In this document: in pieces, positions 8,663-17,146 of the stretch
Layout of the letters: each line of letters starts with the position of its first letter
How positions within the stretch are numbered: the first letter of the stretch is position 1
NCBI GenBank assembly: GCA_023664265.1
Contig: JAMPFV010000001.1
Location: forward strand, 34,501-98,500
DNA from: Roseburia sp.
Lineage (GTDB): Bacteria; Bacillota; Clostridia; Lachnospirales; Lachnospiraceae
Length of the DNA stretch: 64,000 bases
Reading direction: 5' to 3'
Position numbers and translations under genes: made by a program
Notes under the pieces: generated by a model
Seen by the model: only the letters and a program-made list of their open reading frames with translations
Told to the model about the DNA's origin: nothing
The model's database searches: none

Positions 8663-9553
8663 TTAATAATATTTCTTTACTTGTTCGGTGGAAACGCCGC
8701 TATATTCCTGATTTTTGATGACCGCCTGATAGACTGCCTCAAAATCGGGCAGAAAATCCTTGAGACTGCAGACGAGCGCCTTTAACCCAAGGTCAAGTCC
8801 CTCCTCGCGTCCTTCCTCACGGATGCCCTCAGTATAGATTTCCTCATCAAATTCCGTTATACACACATTCATCACCTCCGCTTTATGCTTGCTTAGAAAT
8901 GCCGTCATAATGCCGGCTGAGATACAACTGTCAACAGCCGTGTTTACCGCCTCTTTTATGTCCATCCCTGATTTTTGGTTATCGCGGATGCGGTTGACCA
9001 GTTCCATATATTCATACAAAGGCCTGCAGTTCTTTAACAAGTCCTCGTTTTTGCCTTTGTTGAGATTGTAGACCTTGGCGGTCCACTCGAAATCATTGTT
9101 GTCTGTCGGGTTTATAAAAGCGTCGGACAGCCGCAGCTTACTGATGGGAGCAAGCTCTTCCGCGCCGTTATAGAACACGATATACTGTGGCGTCGGTATT
9201 CTTTGCAGCTTTTTCCCATAGATGTTTAATTTATTATTCTTAATATATTGGTTATATAAATTCCCGAAATACAGAAGTCCTCTCACAGGCATGTTGGGAT
9301 TTATGGAAGACTGCTGTTCCCAGAGGGACATGTTTCCATCCAACAGGAGCGACACATCATTTTTCATCCTGATGTAAATGGCGTCGTCTATTGTCGTGAT
9401 GGTGATGTCGTCAGCGTTATTGTGCGCTGTCCCATTCAATGCATTGTAGAGGGACAGAACATCCTCCTTATATTCCGCTGAACCGAATCGCAGCCTGAAA
9501 AGTCGGTCCTTGTATTTTCTGTTTACTATTATATCTGCCTTTGTTTCCGGCAT
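8663..9553 (-). CDS. Rpn/PD-(D/E)XK nuclease-family putative transposase
   Basis: The 296-residue protein begins DIIVNRKYKDRLFRLRFG and continues with LYNALNGT, IYIRMKNDVSLLLDGNMSLWEQQSS and YFGNLYNQYI, the layout of the PD-(D/E)XK nuclease 'transposase' family very common in Lachnospiraceae and related to recombination-promoting nucleases (Rpn). D and E/Q residues in SLLLDGNMSLWEQQS fit the nuclease core. The C-terminus has the usual acidic repeat-like stretch EGIREEGREEG. Such genes occur in many copies and are thought to cut DNA and promote recombination. AAGGAGG precedes the ATG. Confidence 0.8.
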   Translation of the reverse strand: MPETKADIIVNRKYKDRLFRLRFGSAEYKEDVLSLYNALNGTAHNNADDITITTIDDAIYIRMKNDVSLLLDGNMSLWEQQSSINPNMPVRGLLYFGNLYNQYIKNNKLNIYGKKLQRIPTPQYIVFYNGAEELAPISKLRLSDAFINPTDNNDFEWTAKVYNLNKGKNEDLLKNCRPLYEYMELVNRIRDNQKSGMDIKEAVNTAVDSCISAGIMTAFLSKHKAEVMNVCITEFDEEIYTEGIREEGREEGLDLGLKALVCSLKDFLPDFEAVYQAVIKNQEYSGVSTEQVKKYY

Positions 9554-9592
9554 ACCTTCCTCCTTCTTAATCGGTATAGGAAATTGCGGTAA

Positions 9593-9935
9593 TCGTAGCG
9601 GCGGTCAGGAAAGAAATTGCGACAGCGTGAAGTATTCAATCGTCGCTGCGGAGCTTGCGTTTTTTATCCGTTGGGAAGTTGCAATATAAATGTAGCGGAA
9701 GTCAGGAAAGAATTTGCAGTGCGTAATCAATGCAAGCATGACAGGCAGCGCAGGCGCGGCAAATTCTTTGAACGCAAGCTGCGGAGCTTGCATTTTTTAT
9801 CCGTTGGGAAGTTGCAATAAATGTAGCGGAAGTCAGGAAAGAATTTGCAGCGCGTAATCAATGCAAGCATGACAGGCAGCGCAGGCGCGGCAAATTCTTT
9901 GAACGCAAGCTGCGGAGCTTGCGTTTTTTTACAGT
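9593..9935 (+). repeat. Tandem array of a 131-bp repeat (one degenerate and two near-identical units), each ending in a terminator-like hairpin
   Basis: Units start at about 9593 (diverged, internally deleted), 9692 and 9823. The last two are nearly identical, with a period of 131 bp. Each full unit has an outer inverted pair (AAAGAATTTGC ... GCAAATTCTTT) and ends in GCAAGCT-GCGG-AGCTTGC followed by a run of T on the plus strand. The region between 9554 and 9990 holds no convincing gene. Because the upstream gene runs the other way, the array could encode small structured RNAs or serve to block plus-strand transcription. Confidence 0.75.
9902..9930 (+). terminator. Intrinsic terminator at the end of the tandem array
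   Basis: AACGCAAGCT (9902-9911) pairs perfectly with AGCTTGCGTT (9916-9925) around a GCGG loop, followed by T residues. A similar hairpin ends the previous unit (9771-9798). It insulates the following promoter from plus-strand readthrough. Confidence 0.7.
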
Positions 9936-9990
9936 ATAGCAGAAATACCGCGTTTATTCAATTTAAAGTCAATGTTTTTTGGCAAATGTC

Positions 9991-10044
9991 TTGACAAAAC
10001 ACAAGTATTGACTATAATATAGATTAGTCTATAAAATAGACTAA
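9991..10044 (+). promoter_or_regulatory. Strong promoter with a 21-bp palindromic operator
   Basis: TTGACA (9991-9996) and TATAAT (10013-10018) are both consensus, with a 16-nt spacer. Just downstream, over the expected transcription start, TTAGTCTAT (10024-10032) and ATAGACTAA (10036-10044) form a perfect inverted repeat with AAA between. A repressor bound there would block initiation; the winged-helix protein encoded by the second gene of the operon is the obvious candidate. Confidence 0.75.
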
Positions 10045-10059
10045 AAAGGAGGAATACTT

Positions 10060-10716
10060 ATGACACAGAACATAACCGAGGCCATTGAAGAGGTCAATCT
10101 GATTAAAAAGGTAATTGACAGAACCCAGAACGATTTTTCGAGAATAGCGGATTTCTTTGCCGCTGTCGGTGTAATAAACGCCATAACTTATTTGCTGTAT
10201 GCAGTGATGTTCCAAGCTTTGAGCAGAATGGAGCAGGTGGGGTATTCCCTTTGGATGATTTTCAGGAGGCTGAACTACGTTGCGATTGTCGGGTATATTG
10301 TACTGTTTTTGATTTACCGCGGCAAATTAAAACGACGCAACAACGATTTGAGCCTGAGCCTGATCAATATCTGGGGTGTCCTTCTGATTGGAGGGGAGGC
10401 ATTCCGAATGCTTTTCTCCATCCTGAACTTTGAACAGCGGGACGTATATTTCTATCAAAGGACGCTGACCTTTGTATTTCCGATTATCGGCTGCTTTGTT
10501 TTGGGCTTTATCATACAGGACAGCCTGATACGGTGGGTGACGGCTGCGGTTGTGGCGTTATATGTGGTTTTGGCGGGAACGGGTCTTGAAATCTGCGTGG
10601 GCCGTCTGCATGGAAACAATGTCAATATAGGCTTGGATATGCTCTTGACAGCCGCGGTGATGTCCGTGGGAATGATAGCGCTCGGAATTTATCTGAGGGG
10701 AAAGGGAGAGCGATAA
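10060..10716 (+). CDS. Small integral membrane protein, first gene of a regulator/ABC operon
   Basis: It has 218 residues: a soluble N-terminal stretch of about 35 residues (MTQNITEAIEEVNLIKKVID), then about five or six membrane helices, ending in a charged GKGER. No enzymatic motif was recognised. Preceded by AAAGGAGG and a strong promoter with a palindromic operator. It is followed after one base by a winged-helix regulator and then an FtsX-type ABC transporter, so it may be a sensor or accessory of that transporter. Function unknown. Confidence 0.7.
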   Translation: MTQNITEAIEEVNLIKKVIDRTQNDFSRIADFFAAVGVINAITYLLYAVMFQALSRMEQVGYSLWMIFRRLNYVAIVGYIVLFLIYRGKLKRRNNDLSLSLINIWGVLLIGGEAFRMLFSILNFEQRDVYFYQRTLTFVFPIIGCFVLGFIIQDSLIRWVTAAVVALYVVLAGTGLEICVGRLHGNNVNIGLDMLLTAAVMSVGMIALGIYLRGKGER

Positions 10717-10717
10717 C

Positions 10718-11011
10718 GTGGATATTTCTTCGATGCCGGAGGTATTTGGCAATAAATTGAGGCTTTCCGTCATATCGGCGCTGGTTACGGGAGAGAAAAA
10801 TTTTATGGAGTTAAAAAAATATACGGATGCGACATCGGGCAATCTGGGCGCACAGCTTACGAAACTGGAGGAATGGGGCTATATTACATGCAGAAAAGAA
10901 TTTGTCAACAAAAAGCCGCAGAGCTCGTACAGACTGACGGAGACGGGGATTGCCAATTTTAAGGGATATGTGGAAATGCTTGAAAAGCTGTTGAAAAACA
11001 TAGAGCAGTAG
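10718..11011 (+). CDS. Winged-helix transcriptional regulator (PF13601-like)
   Basis: This is a 97-residue winged-helix DNA-binding protein: NKLRLSVISALVTGEKNFMELKKYTDATSGNLGAQLTKLEE is the HTH and YITCRKEFVNKKPQSSYRLTETG the wing. Such small regulators usually repress their own operon. A GTG start is used, GGAGAG lying about 6 nt upstream and the previous stop one base away. The palindrome TTAGTCTAT/ATAGACTAA at the operon promoter is the likely binding site (inference). Confidence 0.8.
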   Translation: MDISSMPEVFGNKLRLSVISALVTGEKNFMELKKYTDATSGNLGAQLTKLEEWGYITCRKEFVNKKPQSSYRLTETGIANFKGYVEMLEKLLKNIEQ

Positions 11012-11022
11012 GAGGGCGCGGT

Positions 11023-12828
11023 ATGCTGGTGAGACTGGTCTACAAAAATACAGACAGGAGAAATGTGCTGCTCTATGCGTTCAGCATTATTCTGTCCGTT
11101 GCGTTGGAGCTGTTTTTAAGGGCGGCTCTCGCGATAAATGGCAGATATGGACTGAATGAAAAGGCGGGGAATCTGGGCTGGATTTGCATGTCGCTTTTCC
11201 TGATTGCGGGGGCGGTATCGGTGTTTTTCGTGCTTTATGCGACGGGGCATTATGTCAGAACCAAAAACAGGGATTACAGTCTTTTGCTGATGTTGGGGAG
11301 CAGCAGGAAATTCCTATTCCGATTTTGGGCCGTGGAGTTTGCGCTGATTTACGCCTTTTCTTTGATGGTGGGAATGCTGGCGGGAGGGACGCTTTCTGCA
11401 TTGCTTTTTGGCGTTCTTGCGCTGTCTCGATATGAGGTAGTATTCTCATGGGCGGACACGCTGCAAGTGCTCGGGGATGTGGTGAGGGTCAATCTGATAT
11501 TGTTTTCGGCAGAGCTTCCGCTGATACTGTTGTATTTTGGCAAAAGGGATTTGTCGGGAATGCAGCGCAGGGAAGTGAAAAGAGAGCGGCGGCATGACAG
11601 GACATGGTTTTTGGCGGTCGGAGGCGTCGTTTTGGTTTCTGGTGCGATGCGTCTGCTCCGACAGGAAAATTTCCTGTATCATTTTGTCAGTATAACTGTA
11701 TGCTTGGCGGGGGTATATCTTTTGATGTCCTTTGGCGGAAGTCTGATATTGCTGATTTTGAAGTGTTTTAAGAATTTTTATTATACCCACATGCTCGCTT
11801 TAAATATGTTTTATTACAGATTTAAAAGCAATTGCAGACTGCTGTTTCTTATGCTTGTGTTGGATTTTGTGATTTTGTTTTTTACGGGGGCTGCTGTCAT
11901 TTCGCAGATGCCGGAGGATGTGGACAGCGCGGAATATCCCTATGGATTTGTGGCGGTGGTGCGGGATGATGAATTGGCGGGGCTGCCAAAGGAGCTGACC
12001 GGCGAAAGCAGTGTGGCGGCGGTCAGGGGATATGCGGACAAAAGGGATATAAATGTGGCGGATAAAGGATATTTCTGCATATCGGACAGGGAATACCGTT
12101 GGCTGACGGACAGAGATATTCATCTGGCTGAGGGGACGGCGTTACTGATAAATGAAGCGACCGCGGCGGTGGCGGAGTGTCCGGAGCGGATATATTTGAG
12201 CGAAGAGGAATTTCTTGCCGTTACAGAGGTGCGCAATGAGATTATTTTTGGGACGGAGAAGCCCGATGCCCTGCGGGAATTTGTGGTGCTGCCGGAGATG
12301 GTGATTGCAGACAGTCACGTTGGCGGGTATCATGTTATCGCAAAAAAGGGAAGTATGCAGCGGGAATTTGAGCAGTATGGAAATTGTTTTCAGGGAAAAG
12401 ACGCAGCCGTATTTTGGCGGTGTGCATTTTTGCGAAAAGCAAAGGAGCATATGGATTTTGTGAAAATTATCAGTATTTTTACAGGGGGCTTTTGCCTTTT
12501 GTCATGCTTTGGAATTTTTGCGCTGAAAATGCAGGGAGATTTGCCGGTTCTGAAACAGAGGTATGGACTGCTGTACCACATCGGAATGTCGGAGCAATCC
12601 GTCCGCAGAGCGATGGCCGCGGAGTATCGGCGGATATTGGCGCTGCCGATTGTGATTTCCATTGTGTTGTCGGGAGTGTACATGCTTGCGCAGATGGACG
12701 GGGGCGGGACGTTCGTCAAAGAGTTTGTCGGCCGATATATTCCGTTTCAACTGTTGCTTGTATGTTTGAATGCGATGTATTTTCACCGGATAAAGAGGCG
12801 GATATGCAGAGAGGAGTGTGCAGGGTGA
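11023..12828 (+). CDS. FtsX-type ABC transporter permease (BceB-like)
   Basis: The 601-residue permease carries an N-terminal helix pair, a block of three or four helices (FtsX fold, about residues 50-160), further helices around 195-300, an extracellular domain of about 170 residues (about 300-465) and a C-terminal FtsX block. This is the ten-helix layout of BceB/LanFEG-type permeases, which move or remove hydrophobic peptides and antibiotics. The ATPase gene follows with a GTGA overlap. AGGAGG lies just before the ATG. Substrate unknown. Confidence 0.8.
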   Translation: MLVRLVYKNTDRRNVLLYAFSIILSVALELFLRAALAINGRYGLNEKAGNLGWICMSLFLIAGAVSVFFVLYATGHYVRTKNRDYSLLLMLGSSRKFLFRFWAVEFALIYAFSLMVGMLAGGTLSALLFGVLALSRYEVVFSWADTLQVLGDVVRVNLILFSAELPLILLYFGKRDLSGMQRREVKRERRHDRTWFLAVGGVVLVSGAMRLLRQENFLYHFVSITVCLAGVYLLMSFGGSLILLILKCFKNFYYTHMLALNMFYYRFKSNCRLLFLMLVLDFVILFFTGAAVISQMPEDVDSAEYPYGFVAVVRDDELAGLPKELTGESSVAAVRGYADKRDINVADKGYFCISDREYRWLTDRDIHLAEGTALLINEATAAVAECPERIYLSEEEFLAVTEVRNEIIFGTEKPDALREFVVLPEMVIADSHVGGYHVIAKKGSMQREFEQYGNCFQGKDAAVFWRCAFLRKAKEHMDFVKIISIFTGGFCLLSCFGIFALKMQGDLPVLKQRYGLLYHIGMSEQSVRRAMAAEYRRILALPIVISIVLSGVYMLAQMDGGGTFVKEFVGRYIPFQLLLVCLNAMYFHRIKRRICREECAG

Positions 12829-13613
12829 GTCTGGTAAGGATAAGCGGAGTAAGGAAAAGCTATAACCGGTCCATCGTGGGCAGAATGTCCGGAGACAGGG
12901 AGTATCCTGTTTTAAAGGGGATTGATTTCAAGGTAGAGCGGGAGGATTTTACGGGAATTATGGGGCGCTCGGGATGCGGGAAAACGACGCTGCTGAAAAT
13001 AATCGGGATGATAGACAGGCCGACGAAAGGGAAGGTCTGTTATGATGAGACGGATGTACGGCGGCTCAAGTCGGAGGAACTGGCCGCGCTTCGGCGAAAC
13101 AGGATTGGCTTTGTGTTTCAGGAGTTTAATTTGATGAACAATTTGTCCGTGGAGGAAAACATCATGCTGCCGATGGTGCTGAACCATACGGGCTATCGGG
13201 TGATGCGGGCAGAGGTTGACAGGAATGCGGACTTTTTGGAAATATCGGGACTCTTGAAGAAGTATCCCTATGAGCTCTCGGGCGGGGAGCAGCAACGGGT
13301 GGCGATTGCCAGAGCCTTATCCAACAATCCCGATGTGCTTCTGGCGGACGAGCCGACGGGCAATCTGGATATGGCCTCGGCGGTAAATATCATGGAGTGG
13401 TTCAGGCGAATCAATCTTGAGAATCACAAGGCAATCGTGCTGGTGACACATGACCCGCTGGTCGCGAGCTATTGTAAGAAAATATTGTTTCTGGCAGACG
13501 GCGTTATCGAGGACGCTTACGAGAGCGGCGGCGACCGGAGCGCATTCTATGAGCGGATATACCGCAGTATGCAACGCGAAGCGGGCGAAAAAATCAACAA
13601 AAAATTTTCTTGA
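12825..13613 (+). CDS. ABC transporter ATP-binding protein (MacB/BceA-type)
   Basis: The gene encodes 262 residues carrying Walker A GRSGCGKTT, Q-loop FVFQEFNLMNN, signature LSGGEQQRVAIARAL, Walker B VLLADEPTGNLD and an H-loop in LVTHD. It is the partner of the upstream FtsX permease. The GTG at 12825 is chosen because it overlaps the permease stop and GAGGAG lies 8 nt upstream; an ATG at 12804 is possible. The open frame running further upstream to 12384 is only the permease sequence in another frame. Confidence 0.87.
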   Translation: MSLVRISGVRKSYNRSIVGRMSGDREYPVLKGIDFKVEREDFTGIMGRSGCGKTTLLKIIGMIDRPTKGKVCYDETDVRRLKSEELAALRRNRIGFVFQEFNLMNNLSVEENIMLPMVLNHTGYRVMRAEVDRNADFLEISGLLKKYPYELSGGEQQRVAIARALSNNPDVLLADEPTGNLDMASAVNIMEWFRRINLENHKAIVLVTHDPLVASYCKKILFLADGVIEDAYESGGDRSAFYERIYRSMQREAGEKINKKFS

Positions 13614-13670
13614 CTTTTTAAAATTCACACGATAGAATAATCGAGAATTAAATGAGCGGAAATACCTAAC

Positions 13671-13764
13671 GACACATGTGGCGCTTTGCGCGTAAATCTG
13701 ATTACGGGACAAAGGAGTGCATGTGTCTTTTTATCGGCACATGTGGTTTGCATGCGCCGTTTTT
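13671..13764 (+). promoter_or_regulatory. Structured leader RNA with terminator upstream of the MATE-kinase gene
   Basis: GACACATG (13671-13678) pairs with CATGTGTC (13720-13727) and encloses two helices, GCGC-TTT-GCGC (13681-13691) and CGTAA/TTACG (13691-13706), then a GGACAAAGGAGTG strand: a three-way-junction shape followed by TTTTTAT. It is followed by a clear terminator, CGGCACATG / CATGCGCCG with five T (13735-13764). The self-complementary CACATGTG occurs in both parts, so alternative pairing is possible. This looks like a riboswitch or attenuator, but I could not match it to a known class. A short frame (ATG at 13720) inside it could instead be a leader peptide. Confidence 0.45.
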
Positions 13765-13850
13765 GATTCACAGGGTCTTTGGCAGTGGAAATACGAACAA
13801 AATCAGACTGTCGCGCCTGTATCGGAGTTCCGCAAATGAAGGAGGAAATT

Positions 13851-15830
13851 ATGGAAACGAGTAATTATCTTGGAACAGAGAGGATAGGGAAGCTTCTTAC
13901 AAAATTCTGCATTCCCTGTATTGCATCGCTGATCATCTCATGCCTGTACAACATTGTGGACCAGATTTTTGTCGGAAACGGCATAGGCTATTTGGGAAAC
14001 GCGGCGACGGGCGTCATTTTCCCGATTACCGTTATAGGCTGGGGAATGTCCCTGTTTTTCGGCGACGGCGCGGCGGCGTATTTGAGCGTGGCGCAGGGCA
14101 GAAATGAGACGAAAACCGTGCACAGAGGCATTGGAAACAGTATTCTTTTTTCCTTTCTCTCTGGCGTGGTGATCATTTTAATCAGCTATTTATGGGGAGA
14201 CGGGCTGCTCCGCCTGATCGGCGCTACGGATGCGACGATTGCCCTCGCGCATGACTATGGGAAAATCATCTATATTATGATGCCGCTGGCCATGACGCAG
14301 AACACATTGGCGTCCATTATCCGCGCGGACGGGAGCCCCCGCTATGCGATGGGTGCGATGCTTGTGGGCGCTCTGATTAACATTGTGGGAGACCCGCTGG
14401 CAATTTTTGTGCTGGATTTGGGGATTAAGGGAGCCGCTTATGCGACCATCTTGGGGCAGTTCGTCAGCTTCCTGATTTGCGCTGCCTACCTGCTGAGGAG
14501 CAAGACCTTCCGGCTGCGGGCGGAAAGCTTCCGGATCGACATAAAACAGCTCAAGCAGATTATGGCGCTGGGAACCTCCAGCCTTCTGACACAACTGTCA
14601 ATTGTAGTCATCACGGTGGTAAACAATATCCTGCTTGTAAAATACGGGGCGGCTTCGGTCTATGGGGCGGATATTCCGCTGGCGGCGTTTGTCGTTATTA
14701 TGAAGCTGTTTCAGATTGTGCTGAATATCGCAATCGGTATTGCCGCGGGCGCACAGCCGATAGTGGGCTATAATTACGGCGCACAAAAGCTCGACCGCGT
14801 GCGGGAGCTTTTAAAGGCTGTCATAAAATGGACGGCGATTGTCGGCGTTGTATGCATGTTCCTGTTTGAGGTATTCCCCAATGCGTTTATCCGCCTGTTT
14901 GGTTCGGACGGAGAGCTGTATATGGAATTTGCGGTGCACTGCCTGCGGATTTATCTGCTGTTAATCTTATTTACCTGTGTGCAGAAGGTCTGCGCCATCT
15001 TTTTACAGTCCATCGGACGGGCGCAGGCAGCCGCTCCCCTTGCGATTTTGAGGGATTTGTTGCTAATTGTTTTTTCCATTCTTATGCCGATATTTCTCGG
15101 TGTGACCGGTATTTTCTGGGCGGCGCCCATCGCGGATGTAATCGCAATGCTGATTACGGCGGTGGTCATGCTCAGACTGTGGCGGGAGCTTCAGGCGGCG
15201 CCGCAGACGGAAGCTGTGGCGGACGGCAGTATCCGGCCGTCGAGAGCGGGCGTGATTGTCACCATTTCGAGAGAGCACGGCTCCGCGGGAAAGCGGATTG
15301 GACAACTGCTTGCCGAGATGCTGCGGGTTTCCTGCTACTATAAAGAAGTGACGGCCTTGGCGGCGCAGGAGAGCGGGCTTGCGGCAGAGTTTATTTCCGA
15401 CATCAACAAGAACTCGCCGGAGCGGTTGAAGGAGCTGTATATGAGCACGACGATTGTGCAGCAGGCCGTTGTGGCGCAGGACAAAATTATCAAGAAGATT
15501 GCCGATAACGGCTCTTGCGTTATCGTTGGACGCGCGGCGGACTATGTGCTTCGGGAGCATTCGGATGTTGTCCGTATCTTTATCCATGCGCCGAAGGCGT
15601 ACCGCATCAAGAAGGTTATGGAAATGTACGGAGATACACGGCAGCAGGCGGAGAAGAACCTTGCGCATTCGGACGCGGCGCGGGCAAACTATTATCAGTC
15701 TGTCACGGGAACGGATTGGGCGTACTCCGACAACTATGACCTGTGTATTGACAGCTCCATTGGCGAGCAGGCCTCCGCGGAGATTATTCTCGGTTATCTT
15801 CAGAAAAAGGGGTACGCGGCAGAGATATAG
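13851..15830 (+). CDS. MATE-family efflux transporter fused to a cytidylate-kinase-like domain
   Basis: Of the 659 residues, about 1-455 are a twelve-helix MATE transporter (LGTERIGKLLTKFCIPCIAS, YNIVDQIFVGNGIGYLG, ADGSPRYAMGAMLVGALINI, GAQPIVGYNYGAQ), which exports drugs or metabolites using an ion gradient. Residues about 466-655 form a Cytidylate_kin2-like domain (VTISREHGSAGKRIGQLLAE ... VIVGRAADYVL) with a P-loop-like GSAGKRIG. The ATG at 13851 has AAGGAGG upstream; a GTG at 13779 is less likely. A structured leader precedes it and a strong terminator follows. The kinase-like part may be regulatory; a second, free-standing homologue is at 47912. Fusion is seen directly; its purpose is unknown. 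Confidence 0.85.
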   Translation: METSNYLGTERIGKLLTKFCIPCIASLIISCLYNIVDQIFVGNGIGYLGNAATGVIFPITVIGWGMSLFFGDGAAAYLSVAQGRNETKTVHRGIGNSILFSFLSGVVIILISYLWGDGLLRLIGATDATIALAHDYGKIIYIMMPLAMTQNTLASIIRADGSPRYAMGAMLVGALINIVGDPLAIFVLDLGIKGAAYATILGQFVSFLICAAYLLRSKTFRLRAESFRIDIKQLKQIMALGTSSLLTQLSIVVITVVNNILLVKYGAASVYGADIPLAAFVVIMKLFQIVLNIAIGIAAGAQPIVGYNYGAQKLDRVRELLKAVIKWTAIVGVVCMFLFEVFPNAFIRLFGSDGELYMEFAVHCLRIYLLLILFTCVQKVCAIFLQSIGRAQAAAPLAILRDLLLIVFSILMPIFLGVTGIFWAAPIADVIAMLITAVVMLRLWRELQAAPQTEAVADGSIRPSRAGVIVTISREHGSAGKRIGQLLAEMLRVSCYYKEVTALAAQESGLAAEFISDINKNSPERLKELYMSTTIVQQAVVAQDKIIKKIADNGSCVIVGRAADYVLREHSDVVRIFIHAPKAYRIKKVMEMYGDTRQQAEKNLAHSDAARANYYQSVTGTDWAYSDNYDLCIDSSIGEQASAEIILGYLQKKGYAAEI

Positions 15831-15853
15831 GGAGATATATGTAGACATTCAGG

Positions 15854-15895
15854 CAGTCCGGAACATGGCGAAAGGTCAGGTTCCGGACTGTTTTG
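15854..15895 (+). terminator. Intrinsic terminator after the MATE-kinase gene
   Basis: CAGTCCGGAAC (15854-15864) pairs perfectly with GTTCCGGACTG (15880-15890), followed by TTTTGT. It lies 24 bp after the stop codon. Confidence 0.8.
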
Positions 15896-15897
15896 TA

Positions 15898-17016
15898 TGG
15901 AATTGGCCTGCGGAAGCGGTCATATATCATCAGGAAATCACGGCGGAGGAATTTTGCAGGACTTCGGATTCTCTCACAAAGGCGGGGATTCGGACGGATG
16001 TCTTTAGCGGCGTCATGGGACCGGTAATGAACTGCATCGGGAATATCGGCTTTGTCATCATTGCCGCTTTCGGCGGATATTTCTCCATCAACGGCCTCAT
16101 TTCGGTAGGCGTTATTTCAGCCTTTATTGTCTATGCCAAGCAGTTCAGCCGCCCGATCAACGAGCTTGCGCAGGTATACGGACAGCTGCAGACGGCGATA
16201 GCCGGCGCGGAGCGCGTTTTCATGGTGCTTGATGAGGAGAATGAGGACAAAACGGGAGAAGCGCTTGAGGAAGCGGAAAACGCGACGGTTGTATTTAGAA
16301 ACGTGCGGTTTTCATATGTGCCGGGCTGTCCGATTTTGCACGATTTTACGCTGACGGTTCCGTCCGGTAAAAAGGTGGCGCTTGTGGGAGCAACCGGGAG
16401 CGGGAAGACTACGGTGGTGAATCTGCTGATGCGATTCTACGATATTGATGAAGGTGAAATTCTTCTGAACCGGCAAAATGTAAAGAATATTTCGCGGGAT
16501 GCGCTGCGCAGGAGGGTTGCGATTGTCTTGCAGGATACGGTTCTGTTTTCGGACACGGTTTTAAACAATCTGAAATATGGAAACGCGGACGCCGGTTTTG
16601 ATGAAATCGAAGCCGCGGTAAGAATGAGCCGCTGCAGGGAGATGATTGAGATGCTGCCGCAGGGCTATGACACGGTTCTGACCGGTTCCGGCGACAATAT
16701 CAGTCAGGGACAGCGCCAATTGCTCGCGATTGCCCGCGCTTTTGTGGCGGATCCTCAAATTCTGATACTGGATGAAGCAACCTCGAATGTGGATACCCGC
16801 ACGGAAAAGGCCATTCAGGACGCCATGCACCGAGTTATGCAGAATCGGACAAGCATTGTGATCGCGCATCGCCTTTCCACCATTCGCGACGCGGATATGA
16901 TTGTCGTTATGGATCATGGCCGGATTGTGGAGAGCGGAGACCATGAAACGCTGCTCTCGAGGAAGGGAAAATATTATGAACTCTATATGACACAGTATGC
17001 GGGAATTGCGACATAG
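15898..17016 (+). pseudogene. 5'-truncated MsbA/LmrA-type ABC exporter (half permease plus ATPase)
   Basis: The frame carries the C-terminal part of an ABC exporter half-transporter: the end of the membrane domain (RTDVFSGVMGPVMNCIGNIG, VGVISAFIVYAKQFSRPINE) and a complete nucleotide-binding domain with VGATGSGKTT, ISQGQRQLLAIARA, ILILDEATSNVDTRTE and IVIAHRLSTIRDAD. Roughly the first 240 residues, with the first four helices, are missing. Recognisable homology begins near 15927, right after the terminator of the preceding gene, with no good start codon or ribosome site. This is best explained by a deletion that joined the exporter remnant to the MATE gene. Confidence 0.8.
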
Positions 17017-17037
17017 GCAAAAGCAGGAGGATCGTTT

Positions 17038-17070
17038 CTGAGGAAGCGCTGATGAAATCATCGATTCTTT
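17038..17070. repeat. Copy R2 (partial) of the interspersed palindromic repeat family
   Basis: AGGAAGCGCTGATGAAATCA followed by TCGATTCTTTA matches the left end of R4 and R5. Only one terminus is present. It lies just after the truncated ABC exporter, consistent with the family's preference for gene 3' ends. Confidence 0.6.
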
Positions 17071-17084
17071 AGGCCGTCCGGACA

Positions 17085-17113
17085 TTGTATTTGGCGGCGA
17101 TTTCCTGTATAGT
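17085..17113 (+). promoter_or_regulatory. Candidate promoter of the BceRS genes
   Basis: TTGTAT (17085-17090) and TATAGT (17108-17113) with a 17-nt spacer and a TG just before the -10 element. It lies about 35 nt upstream of the response-regulator ATG. Confidence 0.5.
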
Positions 17114-17146
17114 AAAAAGTATTATACACGGAAACGGAGAGGAAGC

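Noticed and set aside
9593..9935. CRISPR-like repeat array
   Set aside because: Units are directly adjacent without unique spacers, 131 bp long, and no cas genes are present.
12384..12824. Open frame continuous with, and upstream of, the ABC ATPase start
   Set aside because: It lies wholly inside the FtsX permease gene in another frame and gives no recognisable protein; the ATPase has its own GTG with a ribosome site.
13779..13850. GTG start 24 codons upstream of the MATE-kinase ATG
   Set aside because: No ribosome site; the sequence is part of the leader, while AAGGAGG precedes the ATG at 13851.
13720..13864. Possible leader peptide starting MCLFIGTCG
   Set aside because: A ribosome-like AAAGGAG precedes it, but the frame runs over the true MATE start and has no run of a single amino acid; RNA structure explains the region better. 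Kept as an alternative only.
15454..15897. Open frame that would extend the truncated ABC exporter upstream
   Set aside because: It is the kinase-like domain of the MATE gene read in another frame; Arg-rich and without homology. A terminator separates the two regions.
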